A stretch of 64,000 nucleotides of DNA from assembly GCF_030547075.1 (NCBI RefSeq), contig NZ_JAUOQH010000012.1:1-64000 (forward strand), read 5' to 3'. Position 1 is the first letter of the stretch. The number at the start of each line of letters is the position of its first letter. This DNA comes from Alteromonas sp. 1_MG-2023 (lineage in GTDB: Bacteria > Pseudomonadota > Gammaproteobacteria > Enterobacterales > Alteromonadaceae). Both the position numbers and the translations under genes were made by a program. Of this stretch, positions 18,144 to 27,290 are shown one piece after another. The notes below the pieces were generated by a model. That model ran no database searches and had not been told where the DNA came from. It saw nothing but the letters and a program-made list of their open reading frames with translations.

Positions 18144-19070
18144 TTATAAAGCATTTTCAAGCTCAGGCAACACATCAAACAAGTCACCCACCAAGCCGTA
18201 ATCTGCAACTTGGAAAATAGGCGCTTCTTCGTCTTTGTTAATAGCAACAATGACTTTCGAGTCTTTCATACCCGCAAGATGTTGGATAGCACCAGAAATA
18301 CCTACCGCAATATAAAGCTGCGGTGCAACGATTTTACCGGTTTGACCAACCTGCATATCGTTAGGAACGAAGCCCGCATCAACCGCGGCACGTGATGCAC
18401 CAATAGCAGCACCTAATTTGTCGGCAATACCTTCGAGAAGCTTGAAGTTTTCGCCATTTTGCATACCACGACCACCAGAGATAACTACTTCAGCAGCGGT
18501 TAGCTCAGGACGCTCAGACTCAGTAAGCTCTTCAGATACAAAGCTAGATTTTTCGCTTTCTTTAACTACATCAATAGCCGTGATTTCTGCGCTTCCACCC
18601 GGTGCAGCAGCATCAAACGACGCAGCACGCACAGTGATTACTTTTTTGCTGTCTGATGATTGCACGGTAGCGATAGCGTTACCTGCGTAGATTGGACGAA
18701 TAAATGTATCTTCACTTTCAACATCAATAATGTCAGAAATTTGAGCTACATCTAATAACGCAGCAACACGAGGCATGAAGTTCTTGCCTGTGGTGGTAGC
18801 AGCGGCCAATAAATGGCTGTAATCGTCAGCAAGAGATAACACTAAATCAGCCACATTTTCAGCAAGCTGATATTTGTATGCTGCGTTATCAATTACTAAT
18901 ACTTTATTTACACCGTCAATTTGCGCCGCACTTTCAGCAACAGCTTGACAACCTTCACCTGCTACAAGCACGTGAATATCGCCACCCATTTTCGATGCAG
19001 CATGAACCATTTTTGCAGTTTCTGACTTCAAGCTAGCATTGTCGTGCTCGGCATATACAAGAACTGTCAT
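18144..19070 (-). CDS. etfA: Electron transfer flavoprotein subunit alpha
   Basis: A 308-residue FAD-binding ETF subunit. The C-terminal FAD domain carries [50 protein letters not shown] and the closing [16 protein letters not shown], all diagnostic. With EtfB it accepts electrons from acyl-CoA dehydrogenases (including, plausibly, the one at 6809-8611) and hands them to ETF-quinone oxidoreductase, encoded 1.1 kb away. It overlaps etfB by four bases, so translation is coupled. Confidence 0.96.
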   Translation of the reverse strand: MTVLVYAEHDNASLKSETAKMVHAASKMGGDIHVLVAGEGCQAVAESAAQIDGVNKVLVIDNAAYKYQLAENVADLVLSLADDYSHLLAAATTTGKNFMPRVAALLDVAQISDIIDVESEDTFIRPIYAGNAIATVQSSDSKKVITVRAASFDAAAPGGSAEITAIDVVKESEKSSFVSEELTESERPELTAAEVVISGGRGMQNGENFKLLEGIADKLGAAIGASRAAVDAGFVPNDMQVGQTGKIVAPQLYIAVGISGAIQHLAGMKDSKVIVAINKDEEAPIFQVADYGLVGDLFDVLPELENAL

Positions 19071-19819
19071 GAGATCACCTTTGCTTCATTCTTAAGTTTT
19101 TCGACCAACTCAGCAACATCAGCTACTTTTACACCACCCTCACGTTGAGCCGGCGGCATAACTTTGAGTACTTTCACGTTAGATTCAAGTGCAACACCAA
19201 AGTCGGCTGCAGATTTAACATCTAACGGCTTACGCTTCGCTTTCATAATATTTGGTAGTGAAGCATAACGAGGTTCGTTCAAACGCAAATCTGTAGTCAC
19301 TACCGCAGGCAATGACAAGGCTACCGTTTGTAAACCACCATCAACTTCACGTGTAACGTTAACACTTTCGCCGTCTACTACGACTTCTGATGCAAACGTC
19401 CCTTGCGGCATACCGGTTAAGGCAGCAAGCATTTGGCCAGTTTGATTATTATCTGAATCGATACTTTGTTTACCCAAAATTACCAATTGAGGCTGTTCTT
19501 CTTCAACAACCTTTGCAAGTAGCTTAGCTACTTGAAGCGAATCGAGGTTTTGGTCTGTATCAATTTGAATACCGCGGTCGGCACCTAGGGCTAACGCAGT
19601 ACGAATTTGTTCTTGGCAGCTTTTATCGCCGATAGAAACCACTACGATTTCTGTGGCTACCCCTTTCTCTTTAAGTCTTACTGCTTCTTCCACAGCGATT
19701 TCACAAAAAGGGTTAATGGCCATTTTAGCATTAGTAAGGTCGACGCCAGAGTTGTCGGCCTTCACTCTTACCTTAACGTTGTAATCGATCGCGCGTTTGA
19801 CCGGTACGAGTATTTTCAT
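19067..19819 (-). CDS. etfB: Electron transfer flavoprotein subunit beta
   Basis: A 250-residue AMP-binding ETF subunit beginning [20 protein letters not shown], with [19 protein letters not shown] and the [18 protein letters not shown] block and a typical leucine/arginine hook ([21 protein letters not shown]). ATG at 19819 is preceded by GAGG. It is the first gene of etfBA, transcribed divergently from ETF-QO; both promoters share the region with the two palindromes at 20024-20078. Confidence 0.96.
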   Translation of the reverse strand: MKILVPVKRAIDYNVKVRVKADNSGVDLTNAKMAINPFCEIAVEEAVRLKEKGVATEIVVVSIGDKSCQEQIRTALALGADRGIQIDTDQNLDSLQVAKLLAKVVEEEQPQLVILGKQSIDSDNNQTGQMLAALTGMPQGTFASEVVVDGESVNVTREVDGGLQTVALSLPAVVTTDLRLNEPRYASLPNIMKAKRKPLDVKSAADFGVALESNVKVLKVMPPAQREGGVKVADVAELVEKLKNEAKVIS

Positions 19820-20023
19820 ATTTACCTCAATTGTTGAGTTCGTCGGTGTTTGTTGCTATTTCATGCTATAAGCGGTTAACGAAACAGCGTCACTTCACCA
19901 CGCATTCTGAAGCGTTAACAATGTGCTTTACGCTAACTTTGCACTGTGGCGAAGACATTTTCAAAAGGCAAAACCCAAAATGTCATTAACACCACGTTTA
20001 CTTGTACAGTAATTGTGCTGACA

Positions 20024-20041
20024 GTTAACGTTAACGTAAAC
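20024..20041. promoter_or_regulatory. ACGT-type palindrome 1 in the etf divergent promoter
   Basis: GTTAACGTTAACGTAAAC is a near-perfect 18-bp palindrome (one mismatched pair). It is a sister of the site 37 bp downstream. The spacing and form suggest two binding sites for one dimeric regulator. The pattern recalls operators of LiuR-type (MerR family) regulators of branched-chain amino acid and fatty acid catabolism, as I remember them; that assignment is inference. Confidence 0.55.
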
Positions 20042-20060
20042 TCCCTGCAATGTACTTACT

Positions 20061-20078
20061 GTTGACGTAAACGTCAAC
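20061..20078. promoter_or_regulatory. ACGT-type palindrome 2 in the etf divergent promoter
   Basis: GTTGACGTAAACGTCAAC is a perfect palindrome apart from the two central bases, and it matches site 1 at 15 of 18 positions. It lies about 106 bp before the ETF-QO start and 240 bp before the etfB start. Confidence 0.6.
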
Positions 20079-20183
20079 CTAGATTACCTTTCAGGACGAC
20101 AATTAATTTACATGTTTTTGACACATCGCATTATTTGTTTCATCAATAGTGCACTATAAAAAATCGAACATAAGGAGCCACCC

Positions 20184-21833
20184 GTGGAACGAGAATCGAT
20201 GGAGTTTGACGTAGTCATCGTCGGTGCCGGCCCAGCTGGACTATCAACCGCCTGCAAGCTAATGCAGCTTGCCAATGAAAACGACCAAGAACTCATGGTC
20301 TGTGTTGTCGAAAAAGGCTCTGAAGTGGGTGCACATATTCTCTCTGGTGCGGTATTTGAGCCTAGAGCAATGAATGAACTTTTTCCAGATTGGAAGGAAA
20401 AAGGCGCACCTTTGAACACTCCTGTGACCGAAGATCATATTTATTTATTGAATAGTGAATCATCATCAAAACGACTTCCTAATGCTATAACGCCGAAAAC
20501 AATGCACAACGATGGCAACTATATAGTGTCAATGGGGAACGTTTGTCGTTGGCTAGCAGAACAAGCTGAACAATTGGGCGTTGAAGTCTTCCCAGGCTTT
20601 GCGGCGTCAGAAGTTATATATAACGAAGATGGCAGTGTTGGCGGCGTTTTAACTGGCGATATGGGCGTTGGCGCTGATGGACAACCAAAAGATGGCTATA
20701 TGCCAGGCATGGAACTTCGTGCCAAATACACAGTATTTGCAGAAGGTTGCCGCGGTCATTTAGGTAAAGAGCTTATAGAGCACTTCTCGCTTGATAAAGA
20801 AGCGTCTCCACAACATTACGCCATCGGCTTCAAAGAGATTTGGGATATTGACCCTGCGAAACACCAACCTGGTTTAGTGGTACACAGTGCAGGCTGGCCT
20901 TTAAATGATGCCACTGGCGGTAGCTATTTGTATCATGCAGAAGATAACCAAGTATTTGTTGGTCTTATTGTTGATTTGAATTACAGCAATCCGTATTTAA
21001 GCCCATTTGATGAATTCCAACAGTTGAAGCATCACCCAGTATTTAAACAATACTTAGAAGGCGGTAAGCGCGTTTCTTATGGTGCCCGTGCAATTGCAAA
21101 AGGTGGATTTAACTCGTTACCAAAAATGACCTTCCCTGGCGGGTTAATCGTAGGTTGTGAAGCAGGTACCCTTAACTTTGCGAAAATCAAAGGCAATCAC
21201 ACTGCAATGAAGTCGGGTATGCTGGCTGCTGAGTCTATTGTTGAAGCACTAACGAAGAATGCAGAAGCCCCCGAGAGTGAATTAACCGGCTATACCGATA
21301 AATTCAAAAACTCATGGGTGTATGACGAATTATTCCGCTCACGGAATTTCGGGCCTGCAATACACAAATTAGGTAATTTCTGGGGCGGCGCATTTAATAC
21401 TCTTGAACAAAACTTCTTTAATGGTAATTTGTTTTTCACCATGAAAGATGAACATAAAGATTATGCACAACTTGATTTAGCCGCTGATGCTAGAGAAATT
21501 TCGTACCCGAAACCTGATGGGGTTTTAAGTTTCGACAAGCTTTCTTCAGTATTTTTATCAAATACAAACCATGAAGAAGAACAGCCTTGTCATTTACAAT
21601 TAAAAGACGCCTCTATTCCCTTAGAAGTTAATTTCCCTAAATATGCTGAGCCAGCTCAACGCTATTGCCCTGCTGGGGTTTATGAAATAATTGAAGAGGA
21701 AGGTTCGAAGCGTTTTCAAATTAACGCGCAAAACTGCGTTCATTGTAAAACCTGTGATATTAAAGATCCTTCGCAAAATATACGTTGGGTTGTACCGGAA
21801 GGTGCTGGTGGTCCAAATTACCCAAATATGTAA
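20184..21833 (+). CDS. Electron transfer flavoprotein-ubiquinone oxidoreductase
   Basis: A 549-residue membrane-associated FAD/4Fe-4S enzyme passing electrons from reduced ETF to ubiquinone. It shows the N-terminal FAD motif DVVIVGAGPAGLSTACKL, the ETF-QO block EVGAHILSGAVFEPRAMNEL, and C-terminal cluster cysteines in QRYCPAGVYE and CVHCKTCDIKDPSQNI. Length is that of bacterial and mitochondrial ETF-QO. It starts with GTG at 20184, six bases after a strong AAGGAG. The divergent arrangement with etfBA places the whole ETF route under one control region. It is followed by a clean terminator. Confidence 0.96.
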   Translation: MERESMEFDVVIVGAGPAGLSTACKLMQLANENDQELMVCVVEKGSEVGAHILSGAVFEPRAMNELFPDWKEKGAPLNTPVTEDHIYLLNSESSSKRLPNAITPKTMHNDGNYIVSMGNVCRWLAEQAEQLGVEVFPGFAASEVIYNEDGSVGGVLTGDMGVGADGQPKDGYMPGMELRAKYTVFAEGCRGHLGKELIEHFSLDKEASPQHYAIGFKEIWDIDPAKHQPGLVVHSAGWPLNDATGGSYLYHAEDNQVFVGLIVDLNYSNPYLSPFDEFQQLKHHPVFKQYLEGGKRVSYGARAIAKGGFNSLPKMTFPGGLIVGCEAGTLNFAKIKGNHTAMKSGMLAAESIVEALTKNAEAPESELTGYTDKFKNSWVYDELFRSRNFGPAIHKLGNFWGGAFNTLEQNFFNGNLFFTMKDEHKDYAQLDLAADAREISYPKPDGVLSFDKLSSVFLSNTNHEEEQPCHLQLKDASIPLEVNFPKYAEPAQRYCPAGVYEIIEEEGSKRFQINAQNCVHCKTCDIKDPSQNIRWVVPEGAGGPNYPNM

Positions 21834-21860
21834 TTTAAAGCCATTTATCTTAAAAAATTA

Positions 21861-21888
21861 AAAAGCGGACTTTCTCCGCTTTTTTTTT
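21861..21888 (+). terminator. Intrinsic terminator of ETF-QO
   Basis: Stem AAAAGCGGA / TCCGCTTTT with loop CTTTC, followed by a T-run reaching 21888. Confidence 0.92.
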
Positions 21889-21946
21889 GTGCTAAATTTA
21901 ATTATGATTCGCCGCATAATTCACTAAGAAACGCTAAGGTTATTAA

Positions 21947-22348
21947 ATGAACGATTTTTTAGATATTTTAACCCATGGAAGACGTTTACAAGGTGCAGTA
22001 AAGGAATTAAGCATTCAAGAGCTACAAACAGTGCAAGAAAAGCTCTCAAATATTATTGATAAAAGAAAAGAAAAAGCACTAGAAGAAGAAAAAGTAGATC
22101 AAGAAAAACGTGCCAAGCTTGAAGCAATTAAAAAGCAGATGGAAGAAGCGGGTTTAAATGTAGAAGATTTACAATCGTTAAACGAAGAAACACCAAAAAA
22201 AGTTGGCAAAAAACGCCCTGTAAAATATAAATTGACTGATAGCGAAGGTGTTACGCACCCATGGACTGGTATTGGTCGTATGCCTCGTGTTTATAAAGAC
22301 GCCCTTGATAGCGGAAAGTCGCTAGACGATTACTCTGTTAATTCTTAA
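21947..22348 (+). CDS. hns: H-NS family nucleoid-associated protein
   Basis: A 133-residue H-NS/StpA-type protein that binds AT-rich DNA and silences genes. Residues 1-65 form the charged coiled-coil oligomerisation region (LQTVQEKLSNIIDKRKEKA), then a linker, then the C-terminal DNA-binding domain with HPWTGIGRMPRVYKDALDSGKSLDDY, equivalent to the TWTGQGRTP core loop. The gene has its own AT-rich upstream region (21889-21946), consistent with autoregulation. A second H-NS paralogue elsewhere in the genome cannot be excluded, so the symbol means family rather than proven orthologue. Confidence 0.92.
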   Translation: MNDFLDILTHGRRLQGAVKELSIQELQTVQEKLSNIIDKRKEKALEEEKVDQEKRAKLEAIKKQMEEAGLNVEDLQSLNEETPKKVGKKRPVKYKLTDSEGVTHPWTGIGRMPRVYKDALDSGKSLDDYSVNS

Positions 22349-22466
22349 TAGATTTCATATTAAATTTGTTAGTAGTAAATAAAGTTGCTGCTAACAAATT
22401 TTCCTCTTGTCATTTTTAGATTCTCCCCCACTATTTTTCTAATTACTATTTTTGATAGGGTGTAAT

Positions 22467-23246
22467 GTGTCTTTGCATTTCAAATTATCCGAAGCACAGA
22501 AAAATTCTCCATGGTTAGTGTTAGTTCATGGTTTATTTGGTAGTGCTGACAATTTAGCTGGCATTAAACGTCATTTCGAAAATTCGTTTAATATAATTAG
22601 CGTTGATTTACCTGATCATGGTTTGTCTCCATGGACCGCCGGATTTACGCTAGAAAAAGCGGTAAACGGAATTATCGAAATACTCGACGATAATAAAGTT
22701 GAAGAAGCTGCGTTTTTAGGTCATTCCCTGGGTGGAAAAGTTGTTATGCAGTTAGCATTATCTTTTCCTAAACGTGTAACCCAATTAATTGTGGCAGATA
22801 TAGCACCGGTAAAATACGAACACAGTCACCAAGCCGTTTTTGATGGTCTTAAAAATGTTCCTTTGAACACTATTAACGATAGAAAACAAGCACAATCAGC
22901 ACTTTCTGAATTTGTAAAAGAGCCCGGTGTTCAACAGTTTTTGCTAAAAAGCCTGTATCAAAATGATAATGGCGAGTGGCAATGGCGATTTAACGTTGAC
23001 GGATTAATTGCGAGTTACTCACAAATTATTGATTGGCCTCAAAGTAATTTAACTTACGACGGGGTAACTTTGTTTATTAAAGGGGCAGAATCAGACTACA
23101 TTACCAGTGCCTATAGACAAGAAATTGCAAAATATTTCCCTCATGCGAAAGCACATATTATTGAGGGCACCGGGCATTGGTTGCATGCAGAAAAGCCAAG
23201 TATCTTTAACGGTATTGTAGCCCGAACATTAGAAAAATCGTTGTAG
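22467..23246 (+). CDS. ybfF: Alpha/beta hydrolase, YbfF family esterase
   Basis: A 259-residue alpha/beta-hydrolase with the oxyanion-hole segment LVHGLFGSADNL, nucleophile elbow FLGHSLGGKV (catalytic Ser) and the terminal histidine in GTGHWLHAEKP. YbfF enzymes hydrolyse short acyl esters and thioesters in vitro. The frame reaches back to a TTG at 22452, but the GTG at 22467 sits behind AGGG and gives the MSLHFKLSE start expected for the family. The order ybfF-DUF2788-fldA is a known conserved neighbourhood in gammaproteobacteria. Confidence 0.88.
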   Translation: MSLHFKLSEAQKNSPWLVLVHGLFGSADNLAGIKRHFENSFNIISVDLPDHGLSPWTAGFTLEKAVNGIIEILDDNKVEEAAFLGHSLGGKVVMQLALSFPKRVTQLIVADIAPVKYEHSHQAVFDGLKNVPLNTINDRKQAQSALSEFVKEPGVQQFLLKSLYQNDNGEWQWRFNVDGLIASYSQIIDWPQSNLTYDGVTLFIKGAESDYITSAYRQEIAKYFPHAKAHIIEGTGHWLHAEKPSIFNGIVARTLEKSL

Positions 23247-23359
23247 TCGCAACATCAAAGATGCGAATGACTACTATTCATTTTTTTTGACCCTTTTTGA
23301 CTCTGCTAGGCGTATATACTGTGATATAGTTGCGCCAGATTTTTTTCATTAAAGACACT

Positions 23360-23578
23360 ATGCTTGCAGAAAACTTTGAGCTAATCGAATCCATCATGTT
23401 GTATGGCGGTTTGTTTATACTATTTGTATTGATGAGCTTTGCGGTACACGACGTCCTATCTAAAAATGACGTGCCCCTTATTGGGCGGGTTGTTACTTAT
23501 GGGGTATTGGGCCTAGGGGCCATTGGCTTTCTAGCGAAAGGAATCATCGAATGGTTCTGGCTAAGCACTGGTGTATAG
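23360..23578 (+). CDS. DUF2788 small membrane protein
   Basis: A 72-residue protein with two predicted transmembrane helices (about 14-33, LYGGLFILFVLMSFAVHDVL, and about 46-66, VLGLGAIGFLAKGIIEWFW). It is the DUF2788 family found between ybfF and fldA in many marine gammaproteobacteria. The ATG at 23360 is preferred over the upstream codon at 23330 because the extension lacks a ribosome site and family members begin near here. Function is unknown; the 29-bp spacing to fldA suggests co-transcription. Confidence 0.8.
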   Translation: MLAENFELIESIMLYGGLFILFVLMSFAVHDVLSKNDVPLIGRVVTYGVLGLGAIGFLAKGIIEWFWLSTGV

Positions 23579-23607
23579 TAACTAGTAACGAATAATAGAG
23601 GTTTGAT

Positions 23608-24132
23608 ATGGCAAGCGTTGGCCTGTTTTTCGGAAGTGACACCGGTAATACCGAACATGTTGCGAAAATGATCCAAAAGGAATTGGGTAAACAGCTAATT
23701 GATGTAAAAGACATTGCCAAGAGCAGTAAAGAAGATATTGCAGAGTTTGATTTGCTTATTTTCGGGATCCCTACTTGGTATTATGGTGAAGCACAATGTG
23801 ACTGGGATGATTTTTTCCCAGAGTTAGAAGACATTGATTTCACTGATAAGCTCGTGGCTATTTTTGGCTGTGGCGATCAGGAAGATTACGCTGAGTACTT
23901 CCTTGATGCTATGGGCATGGTACGTGATATTGTAGAAGGCCGTGGTGCTATTTTAGTGGGTCAATGGCCTACAGAAAGCTACGACTTCGAAGCGTCTAAA
24001 GGCATGGCTGACGATGACCACTTTGTGGGCTTAGGTATTGATGAAGACCGTCAACCAGAGCTTACTGAGTCTCGCGTTAAATCATGGTGTAAGCAAATTC
24101 ATGACGAACTGTGCTTATCTGAGCTAGCGTAG
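23608..24132 (+). CDS. fldA: Flavodoxin FldA
   Basis: A 174-residue long-chain flavodoxin. The FMN phosphate loop is FGSDTGNTEHVAKM, the isoalloxazine-flanking segments are GIPTWYYGEAQCDWDDF and GCGDQEDYAEYFLDAMG, and the long-chain insertion is present. It is a low-potential electron carrier for biosynthetic enzymes and replaces ferredoxin under iron limitation. In many relatives it sits directly before fur; here a chemoreceptor gene on the other strand lies between them. Confidence 0.95.
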   Translation: MASVGLFFGSDTGNTEHVAKMIQKELGKQLIDVKDIAKSSKEDIAEFDLLIFGIPTWYYGEAQCDWDDFFPELEDIDFTDKLVAIFGCGDQEDYAEYFLDAMGMVRDIVEGRGAILVGQWPTESYDFEASKGMADDDHFVGLGIDEDRQPELTESRVKSWCKQIHDELCLSELA

Positions 24133-24136
24133 CCCT

Positions 24137-24160
24137 GCTGCACGCTGATAAGTGTGCAGC
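24137..24160 (+). other. Small hairpin after fldA
   Basis: GCTGCAC (24137-24143) pairs with GTGCAGC (24154-24160) just after the fldA stop codon. It lacks a U-tract and may be a 3' stabilising hairpin. Confidence 0.4.
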
Positions 24161-24269
24161 TTGTATAGCAAGATGTGTTTTAGCTATCAGCATTGAAAGG
24201 TAGTTATTCATAGACAGTTAAAGTTAGACGCTGACTTTGTAGAAGCTATTAAACTAGCTTCATCAATAC

Positions 24270-24300
24270 AAACGCCGCTTATTATTAAGCGGCGTTTTTG
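24270..24300. terminator. Bidirectional terminator between fldA and the chemoreceptor gene
   Basis: An 11-bp stem AACGCCGCTTA / TAAGCGGCGTT with loop TTAT is followed by T-rich sequence on the + strand. It lies between convergent genes. Confidence 0.88.
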
Positions 24301-24364
24301 TTTGTGGTTTTGCTTACTTTGCTTATTTAGCTTTAATTAATTTACTGGGTTTATATTATTTGGC

Positions 24365-26377
24365 TCAAAGTTGAAAGCGTTCAACCGCCCTTCTTAAGCT
24401 ATCAGTTTGTGCATCTAGCATCATAGTCGACTCATTGGCTTGGCGGGTACTCTGGGCACTTGAATCAGCCAGAGCAACAATCGTATTTAAGCTTGAAGCT
24501 ACATCTGCTAACAGTACATCTTGTTGCTGGGTGTCAGACACAATATGCTCATTTATCTGACTTAAGCGAGCAATGATTTCACGAATGCTTTCCACTTGTT
24601 CAGACACCTGTTGGGTAATTTCAACCCCTTCTTGCGCTTGCTCCCTACCCGCGTTAATAGCTTTAACAGCTTGTTCCGCATCTTTTTGCAGGTTGCCAAT
24701 CATAGACTCTATTTCTTCGGTAGAGTTATGGGTACGATTCGCTAAGGTTCTTACTTCATCTGCAACAACTGCAAAGCCACGCCCTTGTTCTCCTGCCCTC
24801 GCAGCTTCAATTGCCGCGTTCAGTGCAAGCAAGTTTGTTTGTTCCGCTATGGTTTTAATCACATCTAATATGCTGCCAATACTACGTGAGTGACCATCTA
24901 AACGGGTAATAATTTCAGCTGACGCATCGGCCTGGCGAGCTTGGTCGTTTACTTGGCTTCTATTTTTCGCCACTAACACGCTAATTTGCTCACTTTGTGC
25001 AGTTACCGTGTGCAACGCTTCCATCGCATCATTAATTTGAGTTAGATTGCTACGGCTAGTGTTTTGAACATCTTGAGTATTAGTAGAAATAACAGTGACC
25101 TGTTTTCGCTGTTCATCTACCCCTTGTAAGCTTTTTTCACCTAATGCAACGCTCTCTTTGGTAATGTTAATTAAGCCTTTTTCTTGCTCTAAAATATTAC
25201 CTACTAACTCTCTTAAACTATTGGTTAAGCTATTCACCTTCAATGAAAGTGCGGTGAATTCATCGTTACCTATTTCGGGTAATGTGTGGCTTAAATCCCC
25301 TTTACTTAATTGGGTTAGCCCTTCATTTATTCGACTAAGAGGTGCGGCAATACTACGGGTGGCTAGCACCCCTAACGTAATCGCTGCAATTAACCCCACC
25401 ACGGCGATGATAGAATTCTTAACCAAATTAGTTTGAACCGTTTCAAGAATAGTGTTTTGCCCTTGTATAGATTCAGTTTGCACACTATCGAATAGACTAT
25501 TAATGCTTCGAAGTGCCAACTGCAAAGCTGCGATAGCCTGATTTTTTTTAGATTTAGCTAACGCGATGTTATCAAGCTTTTGCTGCTGCAAAGCAATTAG
25601 TCCAGCATTTCCGTTTATCAAATCAATCATTGTAGAAAACTGTTCATTAAACGCCGCGACCGTGCCGCCATCGTCAATATCCAGTGCCAAACGGTTTAGA
25701 TAATCCTTATCTACCGTTAAATTACTAATTTGGTATTTTATATCCTCAATGATGTTTGCAGTGCCCTCTGCATTCTCGCTTTCAACAAGCTCAGTAAACG
25801 ACTCTGTGGTAGTGAGTAACTTGTTATCTATGTTAGTTCCAGCGCCTATTAACGTTGCTAAATTTGGGTTATCTGATTCTAGATATGACAAATCTAACAT
25901 TAATGCACTGGCTTCATCAGCCGCGCTGAGCACATCGTTTAACTGACTATTTAGTGCCAACTCTACTTTCATTCTTTGCTCTAACGCGGAATACATACCG
26001 TCGCTATTTGAGACATAGCCATTACTTGCATCAACCGCTTCAACGGTGGTGGGATTGCTAGGTAAAATGACAGTTAAATTATCAAGATCTACAACGAAGG
26101 CATTTGATAGAGTCTCAAATTCTTGTTTGTTTTTCGCCAAATCGGTAAGGGTATCTTCATGAAAACCGTTTGCAGTAATAACCGACAACGACAGGATTTC
26201 TGTTTTTACATTGAGCATGCTGTTTTGGGCTGGCATTTTACGCTCTACCACATCTTCTGCGGAGCGCCGAATATCGCTTAAACCAAAATAAGAAAGGATG
26301 CTTGTGATAAGGAGTAGACAACCTAGAAGACCGAAGCCGAGTTTAATTTTATTTATAACTGTTAAATGCATTGGCAT
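24365..26377 (-). CDS. Methyl-accepting chemotaxis protein
   Basis: A 670-residue transmembrane chemoreceptor: TM1 at about 12-30, a large mostly helical periplasmic sensor (about 35-315), TM2 at about 318-338 ([21 protein letters not shown]), a HAMP domain ([18 protein letters not shown]) and a cytoplasmic signalling hairpin with [20 protein letters not shown] and [17 protein letters not shown], the CheA/CheW contact tip. The ligand is unknown. The long helical sensor of about 280 residues resembles helical-bundle ligand-binding domains. The gene is monocistronic and interrupts the fldA-fur neighbourhood. Confidence 0.95.
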   Translation of the reverse strand: MPMHLTVINKIKLGFGLLGCLLLITSILSYFGLSDIRRSAEDVVERKMPAQNSMLNVKTEILSLSVITANGFHEDTLTDLAKNKQEFETLSNAFVVDLDNLTVILPSNPTTVEAVDASNGYVSNSDGMYSALEQRMKVELALNSQLNDVLSAADEASALMLDLSYLESDNPNLATLIGAGTNIDNKLLTTTESFTELVESENAEGTANIIEDIKYQISNLTVDKDYLNRLALDIDDGGTVAAFNEQFSTMIDLINGNAGLIALQQQKLDNIALAKSKKNQAIAALQLALRSINSLFDSVQTESIQGQNTILETVQTNLVKNSIIAVVGLIAAITLGVLATRSIAAPLSRINEGLTQLSKGDLSHTLPEIGNDEFTALSLKVNSLTNSLRELVGNILEQEKGLINITKESVALGEKSLQGVDEQRKQVTVISTNTQDVQNTSRSNLTQINDAMEALHTVTAQSEQISVLVAKNRSQVNDQARQADASAEIITRLDGHSRSIGSILDVIKTIAEQTNLLALNAAIEAARAGEQGRGFAVVADEVRTLANRTHNSTEEIESMIGNLQKDAEQAVKAINAGREQAQEGVEITQQVSEQVESIREIIARLSQINEHIVSDTQQQDVLLADVASSLNTIVALADSSAQSTRQANESTMMLDAQTDSLRRAVERFQL

Positions 26378-26686
26378 AATTCAAAGCGCGCAATAAATTG
26401 TTGCGTCCTAACCTCGTTTCACCATTATTACCAATAGTTTAACAGAATGTTAATGACTTGCACTTTAAGTTTGCATAGATTCAATTAATTATGCGTAATA
26501 ACTGACACTTACAAATTGGTCAGGCCTCAAGAATACTGGGCTTTAAAAAGAATAATTGTTAATCTTATTTTCCGATTCGTTCGATTTTCCACCGTACCGA
26601 AGAAGAAATGCCAGTTTTGCTTTTAAATCCTGTCGAGTTACCTATAATACCCCCATTGATAAACATCTCGTTCTCAGTAGGTTGTA
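26378..26686. other. 309-bp divergent region between the chemoreceptor gene and fur
   Basis: AT-rich, with promoters for both flanking genes expected. AATAATTGTTAATCTTATT at 26551-26569 looks loosely like a Fur box (GATAATGATAATCATTATC) and would fit fur autoregulation, but the match is weak. No other structure is evident. Confidence 0.3.
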
Positions 26687-27112
26687 ATGGATCAGAATAA
26701 AGAACTTAAAAAAGCAGGCTTAAAAGTAACCCTGCCACGCCTCAAGATTTTGCAAATTTTGCAAGAGCCTGAAAATCAACACATCAGTGCAGAGGACGTG
26801 TATAAGATTCTGATTGAACAAGATGAAGAGATTGGTCTAGCAACCGTTTATCGTGTTCTTAACCAATTTGATGATGCTGGTATCTTAAATCGCCATCACT
26901 TTGAAGGTGGTAAGTCGGTATTCGAAATCAGCCATAAAGAACATCACGACCACTTGGTTTGTTTGAAGTGCGGAAAAGTTATTGAGTTTGAAGACGATAT
27001 TATCGAACAGCGCCAAGATATGATTGCCAAAAAGCACAACATTAAGCTTACGCATCACAGTTTGTATCTGTACGGTGAATGTACCGATGGAAATTGTGAA
27101 GGTAACGACTAG
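26687..27112 (+). CDS. fur: Ferric uptake regulator Fur
   Basis: A 141-residue iron-responsive repressor. N-terminal winged helix (GLKVTLPRLKILQIL, ATVYRVLNQFDDAGI), metal-binding histidines in HKEHHDHLVCLKCGKVIEF (with CxxC), and a C-terminal C-x4-C type pair (ECTDGNC). It controls iron uptake genes, plausibly including TonB receptors. It starts at ATG 26687 with AGG upstream, and a strong terminator follows. Confidence 0.96.
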   Translation: MDQNKELKKAGLKVTLPRLKILQILQEPENQHISAEDVYKILIEQDEEIGLATVYRVLNQFDDAGILNRHHFEGGKSVFEISHKEHHDHLVCLKCGKVIEFEDDIIEQRQDMIAKKHNIKLTHHSLYLYGECTDGNCEGND

Positions 27113-27178
27113 TTACTTCCTCATACATTGCATTGTATAAATTAAGCTAGATACTAGAAACAGTAAAAATTTTAGTAT

Positions 27179-27210
27179 TAAAAAGCCCACATGATGATGT
27201 GGGCTTTTTT
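27179..27210 (+). terminator. Intrinsic terminator of fur
   Basis: A perfect stem AAAAGCCCACAT / ATGTGGGCTTTT with loop GATG, then additional Ts. The A-run on the left makes it usable in both directions between fur and the convergent aminotransferase gene. Confidence 0.92.
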
Positions 27211-27290
27211 GATCAGTAATGCTCGCTAAGATAATCTTGGAATACTGACAATTAGCAGGCCCATTAAAAAGTCTATTCCTTTAATTAATC

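Noticed and set aside
26551-26569. Fur box upstream of fur as a firm call
   Set aside because: Only a loose match to the consensus; mentioned within the intergenic entry but not listed as a site.
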